Shown here: one piece after another, positions 1-9,024 of the stretch
Numbering within the stretch: the first letter of the stretch is position 1
Layout of the letters: each line of letters starts with the position of its first letter
Assembly (NCBI RefSeq): GCF_030209355.1
Contig: NZ_JARVSF010000011.1
Span: 62,001 to 126,000 of the forward strand
Length of the DNA: 64,000 nt
Direction of reading: 5' to 3'
From: Pseudarthrobacter sp. fls2-241-R2A-127
Lineage (GTDB): Bacteria; Actinomycetota; Actinomycetes; Actinomycetales; Micrococcaceae
Made by a program: the position numbers and the translations under genes
Notes under the pieces: model-generated
Told to the model about the DNA's origin: nothing
Seen by the model: the letters and a program-made list of their open reading frames with translations, nothing else
Databases searched by the model: none

Positions 1-315
1 AACCCGTTCGGCGGCATCGCCCGCGGCTGGGCACAGGTAGAGGCCCGCCTTGACCAGGCGGCCCGGCAGTTCCGCGACGGCGAGATGCTGGGCTTCGACA
101 CCGTCACCTCCTACACGGCCCGCGACACCGCCTACCTGGTGGAAACCGAGCATTTCCGGGCGCGGCTGGACGCCGCGGCCGCCACGGAGGAATTCGCCCT
201 GCGCGTCACCAGCATCTTCCGCCGCGAGGAAGGCTACTGGAAGCTGGTGCACCGGCACGCGGACCCCGCCGCCCGGCCGCAGTCCCGGCGCTCCCTGACC
301 CAGCCCGCCGCCTGA
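1..315 (+). CDS. SnoaL/NTF2-like (DUF4440-type) protein, 3' end only
   Basis: The frame is open from the first base, so the gene begins before the window; 104 codons and a TGA stop remain. The tail reads like the last strands of an NTF2-like alpha+beta cone, with the pattern IFRREEGYWKLVHRHAD, which recurs at the end of SnoaL/DUF4440-type small proteins. Such proteins are mostly of unknown substrate; some are steroid or polyketide isomerases, others are association domains. Nothing visible here fixes a reaction. The next gene starts 62 bp downstream on the same strand and has no obvious functional link. Confidence 0.7.
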   Translation, partial: NPFGGIARGWAQVEARLDQAARQFRDGEMLGFDTVTSYTARDTAYLVETEHFRARLDAAAATEEFALRVTSIFRREEGYWKLVHRHADPAARPQSRRSLTQPAA

Positions 316-376
316 CCCGCGGGCGCACCCGTTCCGGGTGCTGGCAGGGTTTGCCGCCAGCAGGCAGACTTAGCAG

Positions 377-1108
377 ATGCTGCCTTTCCTGCTTCTCGCA
401 TCCCGGGCCGAGGACACCGCCGCCGAGGACGAGTACGCGGCCTACCTGAGGTACGGCGGACTGGAGGAGCGGGAACTGCACCGGGTTCGGCTTGAGGCCG
501 TTCCGCTGCCCGCCCTGGACCTTTCGCGGTACTCCGGGGTGATCGTCGGCGGAAGCCCGTTCACCTCCAGCGATCCGCCCGGGGACAAGAGCGCGGTACA
601 GCACCGGGTGGAACGGGAACTTTCGGGCCTCCTGGACCGGCTCGTGGCGCTTGACTTTCCATTCCTGGGTGCCTGCTACGGGGTGGGAACCCTGGGCACG
701 CACCAGGGCGCGGTGATCGACCGGACCCACGGTGAACCGCTGGGAGCGGTGGAGATCGAACTGACCGCCGCGGGGCTGCAGGATCCCCTGCTGCACGGGC
801 TGCCCCGGACGTTTACGGCCTTCACCGGCCACAAGGAGGCTGTCAGTTCGCTGCCGGGGCACGCCGTCCTGCTGGCGCGCTCCGCCACCTGCCCGGTCCA
901 CATGTTCCGGATCAAGACAAACCTCTACGCCACCCAGTTCCACCCCGAGCTGGACGCGAATGGACTGGTGACCCGGATCGATATCTACCGGCACGCCGGG
1001 TACTTCCCGCCGGAATCCGCCGAGGAACTGATGGCCGCCGCACGCCGGTCCACCGTGACCGAGCCCATGACCGTCCTGAAGAACTTCGTGGCACGCTACG
1101 CCCGCTGA
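377..1108 (+). CDS. Class I glutamine amidotransferase-like protein
   Basis: A 243-residue, single-domain GATase1 protein. The nucleophile elbow GACYG puts the catalytic Cys at residue 100, and QFHPE gives His189 and Glu191, so the Cys-His-Glu triad is complete. The family includes free-standing GMP-synthase-like amidotransferases, which hydrolyse glutamine or act on gamma-glutamyl compounds. No synthetase domain is fused, and no obvious acceptor enzyme lies next to it, so the substrate is unknown. The ATG at 377 has only a weak upstream Shine-Dalgarno, but the N-terminus matches the first strand of the fold. A convergent hairpin terminator follows the stop. Confidence 0.85.
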   Translation: MLPFLLLASRAEDTAAEDEYAAYLRYGGLEERELHRVRLEAVPLPALDLSRYSGVIVGGSPFTSSDPPGDKSAVQHRVERELSGLLDRLVALDFPFLGACYGVGTLGTHQGAVIDRTHGEPLGAVEIELTAAGLQDPLLHGLPRTFTAFTGHKEAVSSLPGHAVLLARSATCPVHMFRIKTNLYATQFHPELDANGLVTRIDIYRHAGYFPPESAEELMAAARRSTVTEPMTVLKNFVARYAR

Positions 1109-1114
1109 ACATGG

Positions 1115-1151
1115 CAATGCCCGGCGGGCCGGATGGCCGCGCCGGGCATTG
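1115..1151. terminator. Bidirectional terminator between convergent genes
   Basis: A perfect 12-bp inverted repeat (CAATGCCCGGCG and its complement at 1140-1151) encloses a 13-nt loop. It sits between the amidotransferase-like gene and the convergent MFS transporter, where a shared terminator is expected. There is no T-run, which is usual in high-GC actinobacteria. Confidence 0.7.
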
Positions 1152-1165
1152 TGGCATCGGAGAAA

Positions 1166-2575
1166 TCAGGCCACGTTGTTCTCGTAGTCCAAGTCGCGGG
1201 TTTCGCGGGTGAGGAACAGCGCGATCAAAGTCAGCACGGCCATGGACGTCAGGTACACGCCGACCAGGACGGGGCTGCCCTTGGCCGCTTCCCACAGCGC
1301 AACGGCGATGAACGGCGCCACGGCTGCACCCAGGATGCTGGAGAAGTTGTAGCTGATGGCAGAGCCGGTGTAGCGGACGTTCGTGGGGAACAGTTCCGGC
1401 AGCAGCGCCCCCATGGGCCCGAAGGTCAGGCCCATCAGGGAGAACCCGAGGATCAGCAGGCCCATGGTGCCCACGAAGCCGCCGCTGAACAGCGGGACGA
1501 ACAGCAGGCCGAACACGAAGATGCCGGCGGTGACGGCCATCAACATCTTCCGGCGGCCATACTTTTCGGCGAGCGGGCCGGAGACCAGGGTGAAGATGCC
1601 GAAGAAGACGACGCCGGCGATCAGCATCCAGAGGAAGTCGTTGCGGGTGTACCCCAGGCCGGGGACGAACGCGGCAGCGGCAGCCTCGGTCATGGGCTTT
1701 CCGGCCTTTTCGGCGGCCGCCTGCGCACCGGCCAGCGTGGGCTTGGTGCCGTAGGTGAGGGTGAACGTGGTCATCAGGTAGAAGAGCACGTAGGTGGCCA
1801 GCATGATGAAGGTGCCCAGGATCAGCTGGCGCCAACTGGTCTTGAAGACGCGGCCCAGCGGAAGTTTCGCCACCTCGTTGGATTGAACCACCTTGGTGAA
1901 GGCGGGGGTTTCGATCAGCTTGAGCCGGACGTACAGGCCCAGGATGACCATGACGGCGCTGAGCAGGAACGGCACGCGCCAGCCCCAGGCCGCGAAGGCT
2001 TCCGGCGAAAGGGTGTAGCTGGCCACGAGGAAGATGACGTTGGCGATGATGAAGCCGATGGGGGCGCCCAGTTGCGGGAAGGTGCCGTAGATGGCGCGCT
2101 TGTTGGCGGGGGCGTTCTCCGTGGCCAGCAGGGCCGCGCCGCTCCATTCGCCGCCCAGGGCCAGGCCTTGGGCAAAGCGCATGATGACGAGCAGGGCCGG
2201 TGCCCAGAATTCCCAGCCGGGTACCAGGGCGGTGGGGAGGCAGCCGATCAGGAAGGTCGCAATGCCCATGGTGAGCAACGACGCCACAAGGGTTCCCTTG
2301 CGGCCAAACTTGTCACCGAAGTGGCCGAACACGATGGAGCCAAGGGGGCGGGCGACGAACGCCACGCCAAAGACGGCGAAGGAGCTCAGCAGCTGGGTGG
2401 TCTCGTTCTGGCCCGGGAAGAAGAGCTTCGGGAAGACGAGCACGGCGGCGGTGGCGTAGACGTAGAAGTCGTAGAACTCCACGGTGGTGCCGATCAGGCT
2501 CGCCACGATGACGCGGCCGCGGGAGTTCACCGGCTGGTGCGAACCGGGCACCGTGGTGGTATCGGGGGATGACAT
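1166..2575 (-). CDS. MFS transporter, metabolite:H+ symporter (MHS) family
   Basis: A 469-residue membrane protein with about 12 hydrophobic segments. Family marks are the first-helix sequence GTTVEFYDFYVY and the loop GHFGDKFGRKGTL between helices 2 and 3, both typical of the MHS group (ShiA, ProP, KgtP and relatives). These import small organic acids, betaines or shikimate using the proton gradient. The substrate cannot be read from sequence. The gene stands alone, divergent from the narK operon across a 277-bp intergenic region. Its ATG at 2575 has only a weak upstream GAAAG. Confidence 0.88.
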   Translation of the reverse strand: MSSPDTTTVPGSHQPVNSRGRVIVASLIGTTVEFYDFYVYATAAVLVFPKLFFPGQNETTQLLSSFAVFGVAFVARPLGSIVFGHFGDKFGRKGTLVASLLTMGIATFLIGCLPTALVPGWEFWAPALLVIMRFAQGLALGGEWSGAALLATENAPANKRAIYGTFPQLGAPIGFIIANVIFLVASYTLSPEAFAAWGWRVPFLLSAVMVILGLYVRLKLIETPAFTKVVQSNEVAKLPLGRVFKTSWRQLILGTFIMLATYVLFYLMTTFTLTYGTKPTLAGAQAAAEKAGKPMTEAAAAAFVPGLGYTRNDFLWMLIAGVVFFGIFTLVSGPLAEKYGRRKMLMAVTAGIFVFGLLFVPLFSGGFVGTMGLLILGFSLMGLTFGPMGALLPELFPTNVRYTGSAISYNFSSILGAAVAPFIAVALWEAAKGSPVLVGVYLTSMAVLTLIALFLTRETRDLDYENNVA

Positions 2576-2767
2576 AGGTAAGCGCTTTCGTGAGACCGGC
2601 CGGGCACAGGCAGGTCCGCCTCCCGGCTCGAATAGTTAGAGTTCGATCTTACTTCGCCGCGTCCAGTCAATGGACGAATCGTCCACCATATGGACATGTG
2701 TTGTGCGTCTCACGATACGGGCTCCACGCCGGGCCTCACGCCGGTATGCAGGCCCGGATAGGCAAAA

Positions 2768-2805
2768 GTCACAGCGCGTTAACAAACATCGACCGTCCGC
2801 GAAAC
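2768..2805 (+). promoter_or_regulatory. Putative GlnR operator upstream of narK
   Basis: Four 5-mers lie at an exact 11-bp period: GTCAC (2768), TTAAC (2779), CGACC (2790) and GAAAC (2801). This is the actinobacterial GlnR pattern gTnAC-n6-GaAAC repeated, with three of the four boxes ending in AC. It lies 48-85 bp before the narK GTG start, a suitable place for an activator. GlnR activates nitrate and nitrite assimilation in Streptomyces and Mycobacterium under nitrogen limitation. The site is a pattern match by eye; binding is inferred. Confidence 0.6.
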
Positions 2806-2852
2806 GAGCCGTCCCTACCTTGGAGGAACAACATCCCCTGAAGGAGGTAACC

Positions 2853-4328
2853 GTGACTGTTGACCGCACCGTTGATGCCGGCGCCGGAAATACCCTTGAC
2901 CTTGATGAGGCCACTGGACCGGCAGCCGTTGCCGCATCCGCCAGCGCACAGCCCGGCCGTACCCGCACCACAGACGCCCCTGCCCTTGAATTCCGCCCCG
3001 GCCGCTGGATCGCCAACTGGGATGCCGAGAACAAGGAGCAGTGGGAAACCGCCGGCCGCGCCATCGCCCGCCGCAACCTGAACTGGTCCATCTTCGCCGA
3101 GTTCCTCGGCTTCGTGGTGTGGCAGCTGTGGTCCATCGTGGTGGTCCAGCTTCCCGCCGCCGGCTTCACCTTCTCCACCTCGGAGATCTTCTGGCTCATC
3201 TCGATGCCCAGCCTCGTGGGCGCCACCCTCCGCATTCCCTACACGTTCATGGTCCCCCGCTTCGGCGGACGGAACTGGACCATCGTCTCCGCACTGCTGC
3301 TCCTGATCCCCTCCACCGGACTGGCCCTGTGTGTCTCCAACCCGGGCACGCCGTTCAGCGTCATGCTCCTGGTGGCCGCCCTCGCCGGCTTCGGCGGCGG
3401 CAACTTCGCCAGCTCCATGGCCAACATCACGTTCTTCTACCCGGCGAGGGAAAAGGGCTGGGCGCTGGGCCTGAACGCCGCCGGCGGAAACCTGGGCGCC
3501 GCAGTCGCACAGCTTGCCGTCCCCATCGTCATCACCCTCCTCGCCGCCGGCACCGTCAACCTGCCAATGGCCGGGTGGATGTGGGTCCCGTTCATCCTGC
3601 TGGCCGCGTTCGGCGCCTTCAAGTACATGAACAACCTCACCAGCGCCAAGGGCGACGTGGCAGGCTCGGTCGCGGCGCTGAAGGAACCGCACCTGTGGAT
3701 CATGGCGCTGCTGTACATCGGCACGTTCGGCTCCTTCATCGGCTTCGCCGGTGTATTCCCCAAGCTCATCAAGGACTACTTCCCCGCGTTCTCCTCCATC
3801 GGAGTGGGGACCGTGGCCTTGTCCCTGGCCTTCCTCGGCCCCCTGGTGGGTTCGCTGGCCCGCCCGTACGGCGGACGCATGGCGGACCGGATGGGCGGCG
3901 CCCGGATGACCGTTGCCGCCTTCGCCTCCATGGCCGTGATCACGCTTACCATGATCTGGACCCTCCCCCTGAAGAACTTCCTGCTCTTCCTGGTCCTCTT
4001 CCTGATGCTGTTCACCGCCAGCGGATTCGGCAACGGCGCCACCTACCGGATGATCCCGGTCATCTTCGCCACCTCCAGCCGGGCGGCCCGCAACGGTGCC
4101 AACCCGGTGGCCACCCAGCGCCTGGCGTCCTCGGCCCTGGGCCTGATCTCCGCGATCGGAGCCTACGGCGGTTTCGTGATCCCCCAGGTGCTGAATGCCT
4201 CCAGCACCGCCAGCGGCTCCTACACTCCGGCCTTCTACGGATTCGTCGGCGCGTATGTCCTCATGCTGGTGGTCTGCTGGACCTGCTACATCCGAAACGC
4301 CGGCCGTAACGCGATGGGGCACGTCTAA
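2853..4328 (+). CDS. narK: Nitrate/nitrite transporter NarK
   Basis: A 491-residue major facilitator protein that moves nitrate in, or exchanges nitrate and nitrite, at the cytoplasmic membrane. The family nitrate-signature is present in GGGNFASSMANITFFYP, and the second signature region appears near the C-terminus in ISAIGAYGGF. The first membrane helix begins near residue 79, after a hydrophilic Ala/Thr-rich extension. I chose GTG at 2853 because a near-perfect Shine-Dalgarno, AAGGAGGT, ends six bases upstream; an ATG at 2670 is in frame but would give an unlikely N-terminus. It is first in the operon narK-nasC-nasB and follows a GlnR-like operator. Confidence 0.93.
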   Translation: MTVDRTVDAGAGNTLDLDEATGPAAVAASASAQPGRTRTTDAPALEFRPGRWIANWDAENKEQWETAGRAIARRNLNWSIFAEFLGFVVWQLWSIVVVQLPAAGFTFSTSEIFWLISMPSLVGATLRIPYTFMVPRFGGRNWTIVSALLLLIPSTGLALCVSNPGTPFSVMLLVAALAGFGGGNFASSMANITFFYPAREKGWALGLNAAGGNLGAAVAQLAVPIVITLLAAGTVNLPMAGWMWVPFILLAAFGAFKYMNNLTSAKGDVAGSVAALKEPHLWIMALLYIGTFGSFIGFAGVFPKLIKDYFPAFSSIGVGTVALSLAFLGPLVGSLARPYGGRMADRMGGARMTVAAFASMAVITLTMIWTLPLKNFLLFLVLFLMLFTASGFGNGATYRMIPVIFATSSRAARNGANPVATQRLASSALGLISAIGAYGGFVIPQVLNASSTASGSYTPAFYGFVGAYVLMLVVCWTCYIRNAGRNAMGHV

Positions 4329-4329
4329 C

Positions 4330-6537
4330 ATGACCAAAAGCGCCGACACGCACTGCCCCTACTGCGCCCTGCAGTGCGCCATGACGCTCACGTCCCCCGC
4401 GGACCTGGCCCCGGCTGCACAGCCGGGGCCAGGCCCCGTGCCTGCCTTGAACCCCGCGCCCGCACTGGAAGTTGCCGGCCGGGACTTCCCCACCAACCGC
4501 GGCGGCCTCTGCCGCAAAGGGTGGACCTCCCCCACGCTCCTGAACCACGCCGGCCGGATCACCGAGCCGCTCCTGAAGGGTCCCGACGGCGTGCACCGGC
4601 CCATCGGCTGGGACCAGGCCCTGGACCTGGCCGCCTCGGCAGTCCGGGATGCCCGCGCCCGCCACGGGGCGGACTCCGTGGGCGTCTTTGGCGGCGGCGG
4701 ACTCACCAACGAGAAGGCCTACCAGCTGGGCAAGTTCGCCCGGCTGGCACTGGGGACCTCCCGGATCGACTACAACGGCAGGTTCTGCATGTCCTCGGCA
4801 GCTGCTGCCGGCATGCGCGCCTTCGGCGTCGACCGCGGCCTGCCCTTCCCGCTCGAGGCCCTGGATGCCGCCAGCACCATCCTCATGCTGGGTTCGAACG
4901 TCGCCGAGACCATGCCGCCGTTCGTCCAGCACCTGCAGGGTGCCCGCCACGCCGGCGGACTGATCGTGGTGGATCCGCGCCGCTCCGCCACGGCAGCCTT
5001 CACGGCCGACGGCGGCGGCATCCACCTCCAGCCGCTGCCGGGCACCGACCTGGCCCTCCTGCTGGGACTCTCGCACGTGGTCATCCACGAAGGCCTGGCG
5101 GACACCGGCTACCTGCAGGAGCGCACCACGGGCTACGACGCCGTAGCCCGCAGCGTCAACGCCTTCTGGCCCGAGCGCGTGCAATCCCTCACCGGCGTGC
5201 CCGCGGACCTGATCCGGGAAACCGCCCGCAGGCTCGCCGCCGGGGCGCAGGCAGGCGGCAGCTACATCCTGACCGGCCGCGGCGTGGAACAGCACGTGGA
5301 CGGCACCGACACCGCCACCGCCGCCATCAACCTCAGCCTCCTGCTGGGCCTGCCGGGCTCGGCCCGCAGCGGCTACGGAACCCTCACCGGGCAGGGCAAC
5401 GGACAGGGCGGCCGCGAGCACGGCCAGAAGGCGGACCAACTCCCCGGCTACCGGAAGATCACCGATCCTGCCGCCCGGGCGCACGTCGCCGCCGTCTGGG
5501 GCGTGCCGGAAGCCCTGATCCCGGGGCCCGGCCTGCCCGCTGTACAGCTGTTGAAGTCGCTGGGACAGCCCGACGGCGTGCGGTGCCTTTTCGTACACGC
5601 CTCCAACATCGCCGTGGCAGCACCCGATGCCAATGCCGTCATCGCGGGACTGCGCAGCCTGGACTTCCTGGTGGTGTGCGACTTCTTTATGTCGGAGACG
5701 GCTGCGGAGGCCGACCTCATCCTTCCGGTCCTCCAGTGGGCAGAGGAAGACGGCACCCTGACCAACCTGGAAGGACGCGTCCTGCGCAGGCGCCGCGCCA
5801 TTTCCCCTCCCGCCGGTGCCCGCAGCGAGCTGTGGATCATGGCCCGGCTGGCTGAGCGGCTGGACGCGCCCTCCACCTACAGCGAGGACCCGGAGACGGT
5901 CTTCGAGGAACTGCGGCTTGCCTCCGCGGGCGGCCTTGCCGACTACTCCGGGATCGACTACGCCATGCTGGACCGGGGCGAGGCCGCTTACTGGCCTTAC
6001 CCTGCCGGCAGCACCGGCACCCCGCGGCTCTTCACGGACGGCTTCGCGCACCCCGACGGCAAGGCTGTCATGGTCCCGGTGGTTCCCCGCCGCCGTCGTC
6101 CTTCCGCTGCGGACCCCGGCGTAAACGCGGCGGCCGGAGCCAGGGAAATGACCCTCATCACCGGGCGCCTCCTGGAGCACTACCAGTCCGGGGCGCAGAC
6201 CCGCCGGGTGGCCGAACTGCTCGCCGCCCAGCCGGAGGCGACCGCCCAGATCCACCCCGCGGCCGCTGAGGCACTCGGCGTCACCGCCGGTTCGCTGCTC
6301 TCGGTGGCCAACAGCCGCGGCGAGGTGGTGTGCCGGGCGGAGCTCAGCACTGCCATCCGGGCCGAAACAGTCTTCCTGCCGTTCCACTTCCCGGGGTCCG
6401 AAAGCGCCAACCGGCTGACCGAAGCCGCCACAGACCCCATCTCCGGGATGCCCGAATTCAAGCTAAACACCGTGTGGGTCCGGCCCGTGGCCGCACCCGA
6501 TTCCGCCCGCATGCTGCAACAGACGGAGGCCTCATGA
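4330..6537 (+). CDS. nasC: Assimilatory nitrate reductase, molybdopterin catalytic subunit
   Basis: A 735-residue cytoplasmic molybdopterin-guanine-dinucleotide enzyme that reduces nitrate to nitrite. The N-terminus ligates one [4Fe-4S] cluster through Cys9, Cys12, Cys16 and Cys61 (CPYCALQC, then NRGGLCRKGW). The gap between the third and fourth Cys is widened by a Pro/Ala-rich insert. The middle is the molybdopterin oxidoreductase fold, and the last ~120 residues are the dinucleotide-binding domain, starting near MTLITGRLLEHYQSG. There is no Tat signal, consistent with an assimilatory enzyme. The ATG at 4330 starts one base after the narK stop, and the gene overlaps nasB by four bases. Confidence 0.92.
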   Translation: MTKSADTHCPYCALQCAMTLTSPADLAPAAQPGPGPVPALNPAPALEVAGRDFPTNRGGLCRKGWTSPTLLNHAGRITEPLLKGPDGVHRPIGWDQALDLAASAVRDARARHGADSVGVFGGGGLTNEKAYQLGKFARLALGTSRIDYNGRFCMSSAAAAGMRAFGVDRGLPFPLEALDAASTILMLGSNVAETMPPFVQHLQGARHAGGLIVVDPRRSATAAFTADGGGIHLQPLPGTDLALLLGLSHVVIHEGLADTGYLQERTTGYDAVARSVNAFWPERVQSLTGVPADLIRETARRLAAGAQAGGSYILTGRGVEQHVDGTDTATAAINLSLLLGLPGSARSGYGTLTGQGNGQGGREHGQKADQLPGYRKITDPAARAHVAAVWGVPEALIPGPGLPAVQLLKSLGQPDGVRCLFVHASNIAVAAPDANAVIAGLRSLDFLVVCDFFMSETAAEADLILPVLQWAEEDGTLTNLEGRVLRRRRAISPPAGARSELWIMARLAERLDAPSTYSEDPETVFEELRLASAGGLADYSGIDYAMLDRGEAAYWPYPAGSTGTPRLFTDGFAHPDGKAVMVPVVPRRRRPSAADPGVNAAAGAREMTLITGRLLEHYQSGAQTRRVAELLAAQPEATAQIHPAAAEALGVTAGSLLSVANSRGEVVCRAELSTAIRAETVFLPFHFPGSESANRLTEAATDPISGMPEFKLNTVWVRPVAAPDSARMLQQTEAS

Positions 6538-8093
6538 GCGAGCAGATTGTGATCGTGGGATTCGGCCCCGTAGCCGCCAGGCTGGTGGACGAGCTCCTGC
6601 CCGCCGTCCGCGGCGGCCAGGCCCGGCTGACCGTGGTGGGTGAAGAGTCCGAGGCCGCCTACAACCGCGTCCTGGTGGCGGACCTCGGCGTCGGGCGGAC
6701 TACCGCCGACGCCCTGGCCCTCGCCGATGCGGCCGACCTGGCGGCCGAGGGGGTGGACGTCCGCCTGGGCGTCCGGGCCAAGAGGGTGGACCGGGCGCGG
6801 CAGCAGGTCCTGCTGTCCGACGGCACCGCCGTGCACTATGACCGGCTGGTGTTTGCCACCGGGTCCCGGCCCGTCATCCCCAACCTCACCGGCATCAACC
6901 CCGACCCGGCCTCCCCCGTGCTTCCCGCCGGAGTTACGGCACTGCGCGACCTCCGAGACGCGGACGTGCTGCGGCGGGCGGTGGACGGCGGCAAGCGTGT
7001 GGTGGTCCTGGGCGGCGGCGTCCTGGGCCTCGAGACCGCACTTGCTGCGGCGGAGGAAGGCGCCACGGTCACCGTGGTCCACAACGGACCGCATCCCCTG
7101 GGGCGCAGCATCGACCGCGGCGGCGGGGCCGTCCTGGCGGCGGGGCTGCGCCGGTGCGGCGTGCGGGTGGCAGGCAACGCCCGCTCCACCGGCGTAGAGC
7201 ACAACGCGCCCGACGGCGGTTTCTCGGCCCTGCTGCTCGATGACGGATCCGCGATCGACGGCGACCTCCTGGTCATCTCGTGCGGAGTCCGGCCCCGGAC
7301 CGAGCTGGCCGAAGGCTGCGGCCTGTCCACCGGCACCGGGATCCTGGTGGACCACCGGCTGCGGGCCCACCATGAACCGCACATCTTCGCCATCGGCGAC
7401 TGCGCGGAGGTTCGCTGCCCGGATCCGGGCTGCGCGGCATGCAGGAACGCCAAGGGCCCGTCCGGGCTTGTGGGTCCCGGCTGGCGCCAGGCCGAATGGC
7501 TGGCCGGCTACCTCACCCTGCTGGCCGAAGGGAAAGCCGCGGAAGCGGACCTGCTGCCGGCGCTGCCGCCGGAACAACCCGCCGTCGTTGTGTTGAAAGC
7601 CCGTGGCCTGAACATGGCGGTGGCCGGGGACAATGCTGCCGACCCCTGGGACGAGGAAGCGCTCACGGCGGGGGCCGTCAACGGCCGGCCGCGCCTCCAG
7701 ATCGCCCAGTGGGCTGATCCGGAGCACGGCCGCTACGTCAAGATGACCACGCGCGGCGGCGTCCTTGAAGCCCTGGTATCCGTGGGGATGCCACGCACCG
7801 CAGCCGAACTGGTAGGGCTCTTTGAACGGGGCGCCGAACTCCCTGCCGACCGTTCGCTGCTCTTGCGCCTGGACGGTCCGGACCAGATCCCCGGCGCCGG
7901 AACCGCCGACCCCGCCGGCACCGTCTGCCGGTGCGCCGGTGTCAGCGGAGCCGCAATCCAGGGCGCCGTGGAGGATGGCTGCTCCACCGTGGCGGAAGTG
8001 TCCAAGGCCACCCGGGCCGGTACCGGGTGCGGCGGATGCCACGAGGACATCAAGGGGCTGATCGAACGGCACTTCCAGGCGGCCGCTGCATAG
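6534..8093 (+). CDS. nasB: Nitrate reductase electron-transfer flavoprotein with C-terminal [2Fe-2S] BFD domain
   Basis: A 519-residue FAD/NAD(P)H oxidoreductase. It has an N-terminal FAD fold (VIVGFGPVAARL), a second dinucleotide fold (VVVLGGGVLGLETA) and the FAD-binding FAIGDCAE motif. It ends in a bacterioferritin-associated-ferredoxin-like cluster domain (CRCAGVSG ... GTGCGGCHED) supplying four Cys for [2Fe-2S]. It resembles the NAD(P)H-oxidising front end of NirB without the sirohaem half and is the expected electron donor to the nitrate reductase. The ATGA overlap with nasC implies translational coupling. Confidence 0.85.
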   Translation: MSEQIVIVGFGPVAARLVDELLPAVRGGQARLTVVGEESEAAYNRVLVADLGVGRTTADALALADAADLAAEGVDVRLGVRAKRVDRARQQVLLSDGTAVHYDRLVFATGSRPVIPNLTGINPDPASPVLPAGVTALRDLRDADVLRRAVDGGKRVVVLGGGVLGLETALAAAEEGATVTVVHNGPHPLGRSIDRGGGAVLAAGLRRCGVRVAGNARSTGVEHNAPDGGFSALLLDDGSAIDGDLLVISCGVRPRTELAEGCGLSTGTGILVDHRLRAHHEPHIFAIGDCAEVRCPDPGCAACRNAKGPSGLVGPGWRQAEWLAGYLTLLAEGKAAEADLLPALPPEQPAVVVLKARGLNMAVAGDNAADPWDEEALTAGAVNGRPRLQIAQWADPEHGRYVKMTTRGGVLEALVSVGMPRTAAELVGLFERGAELPADRSLLLRLDGPDQIPGAGTADPAGTVCRCAGVSGAAIQGAVEDGCSTVAEVSKATRAGTGCGGCHEDIKGLIERHFQAAAA

Positions 8094-8178
8094 CTGCCGG
8101 CGGGGCTTTGTTCCCTTGGCAGCGGTGTTCCGCAGGAGTTGACTGGTCACAGGATTCCACCGTCTGCAGGAGGCACCA

Positions 8179-8814
8179 ATGCCCTTCCCCATCATTCTGG
8201 CCGTCGCCGTCGTGGTGCTCGCCGCCGTGGCCGGAGCCATGGTGCTCCGGCAGAAGGATCCGCAGCGACGCGCCGCTGCACTGGTGAGGACCGCGGCCGT
8301 CCTCATGACGGCCTTCACCGTACTCGCCGCGGCTTTCATCGGTGGCGAGGCGATGGACCAGCCCGGGGGCATGGCCGGGTTGGTCATGATCCTGACCTGG
8401 CTTGGTCCAATGCTGGTTCTCGCGGCTCTCGCCTGGTTCTGGCCGGCCGGGACCATTCCCCTTCTGGTGGCGCTCTCCGCGGGCTTGGTCGCGGCCGGCG
8501 TATGGTTCGCCCTCGATCCGGCGGTGGCGCGCAGCCTCCAGGATGCGAACGGCCCTGTCGTTGCGGTCGGCGTCGTCGCCCTGGCGTTCCCCGCCGCTGT
8601 CCTGGGACTGAAACGGCCAAACCCGGCCGGCTGGCTGCTGGTCGGCCTTGGCACGCTGCCGTTGCTGATCACATTTCTTGGCCGGTCAGGGCCCGCGGCC
8701 TCCCTGGCCGCCGCCAGCGCGGTTCCGCTGATAGCCGGCATAACCTACCTGGTGGCCGCACGGCTGGCCCGGCGGGACCCTGCATCCCGGAATACGCTAC
8801 CGGCCTCCGCATAA
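8179..8814 (+). CDS. Membrane protein of unknown function, about six helices
   Basis: A 211-residue, strongly hydrophobic protein with about six or seven membrane segments, beginning with a helix (IILAVAVVVLAAVAGAMVL) that may be a signal anchor. I do not recognise a family. The start is well supported by GGAGGC a few bases before the ATG. It follows nasB after 85 bp on the same strand and could be co-transcribed with the nitrate operon, but it has no visible link to nitrogen metabolism. The 210 bp after it, up to lpdA, hold only a candidate 30-residue ORF on the other strand. Confidence 0.75.
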   Translation: MPFPIILAVAVVVLAAVAGAMVLRQKDPQRRAAALVRTAAVLMTAFTVLAAAFIGGEAMDQPGGMAGLVMILTWLGPMLVLAALAWFWPAGTIPLLVALSAGLVAAGVWFALDPAVARSLQDANGPVVAVGVVALAFPAAVLGLKRPNPAGWLLVGLGTLPLLITFLGRSGPAASLAAASAVPLIAGITYLVAARLARRDPASRNTLPASA

Positions 8815-8882
8815 GCCTCTGCACGGATAACGCTGGCCGGCGACAACGTGGACGGCCTGTCAGGCTGCACCGTGTCTACCTC

Positions 8883-8975
8883 TCACATCCCAAATAACAG
8901 GAGGGCTGCACCGATGCCCAGCCCCACCATGCCGGCGTGCACCAGCGCGTTTCCCGCCAGGGGAAGCCCAATCAT
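8883..8975 (-). CDS. Candidate 30-residue single-helix membrane protein
   Basis: An ATG-to-TGA frame downstream of lpdA on the same strand encodes 30 residues. After a short start (MIGLPLAGNALVHAG) comes an uninterrupted hydrophobic stretch rich in Gly, Ala and Leu, suited to one membrane span. It lies 49 bp after the lpdA stop, so it could be read from that transcript. There is no convincing Shine-Dalgarno, and the opposite strand has a short frame with a good one, so the call is tentative. Function unknown. Confidence 0.3.
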   Translation of the reverse strand: MIGLPLAGNALVHAGMVGLGIGAALLLFGM

Positions 8976-9024
8976 GGGCCGAGTGTAACAACGGAACGCC
9001 CACCGGATGCGGGCCCTTCGGCCC

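Noticed and set aside
4195..4329. Longer N-terminus for the nitrate reductase starting inside narK
   Set aside because: The ATG at 4330 directly precedes the conserved CPYC cluster motif and lies just after the narK stop.
8914..8988. 24-residue plus-strand frame with a strong AGGAGGG
   Set aside because: The Shine-Dalgarno is the complement of Leu/Ala codons in the opposite hydrophobic frame, and the product is Pro/Ser-rich without features.
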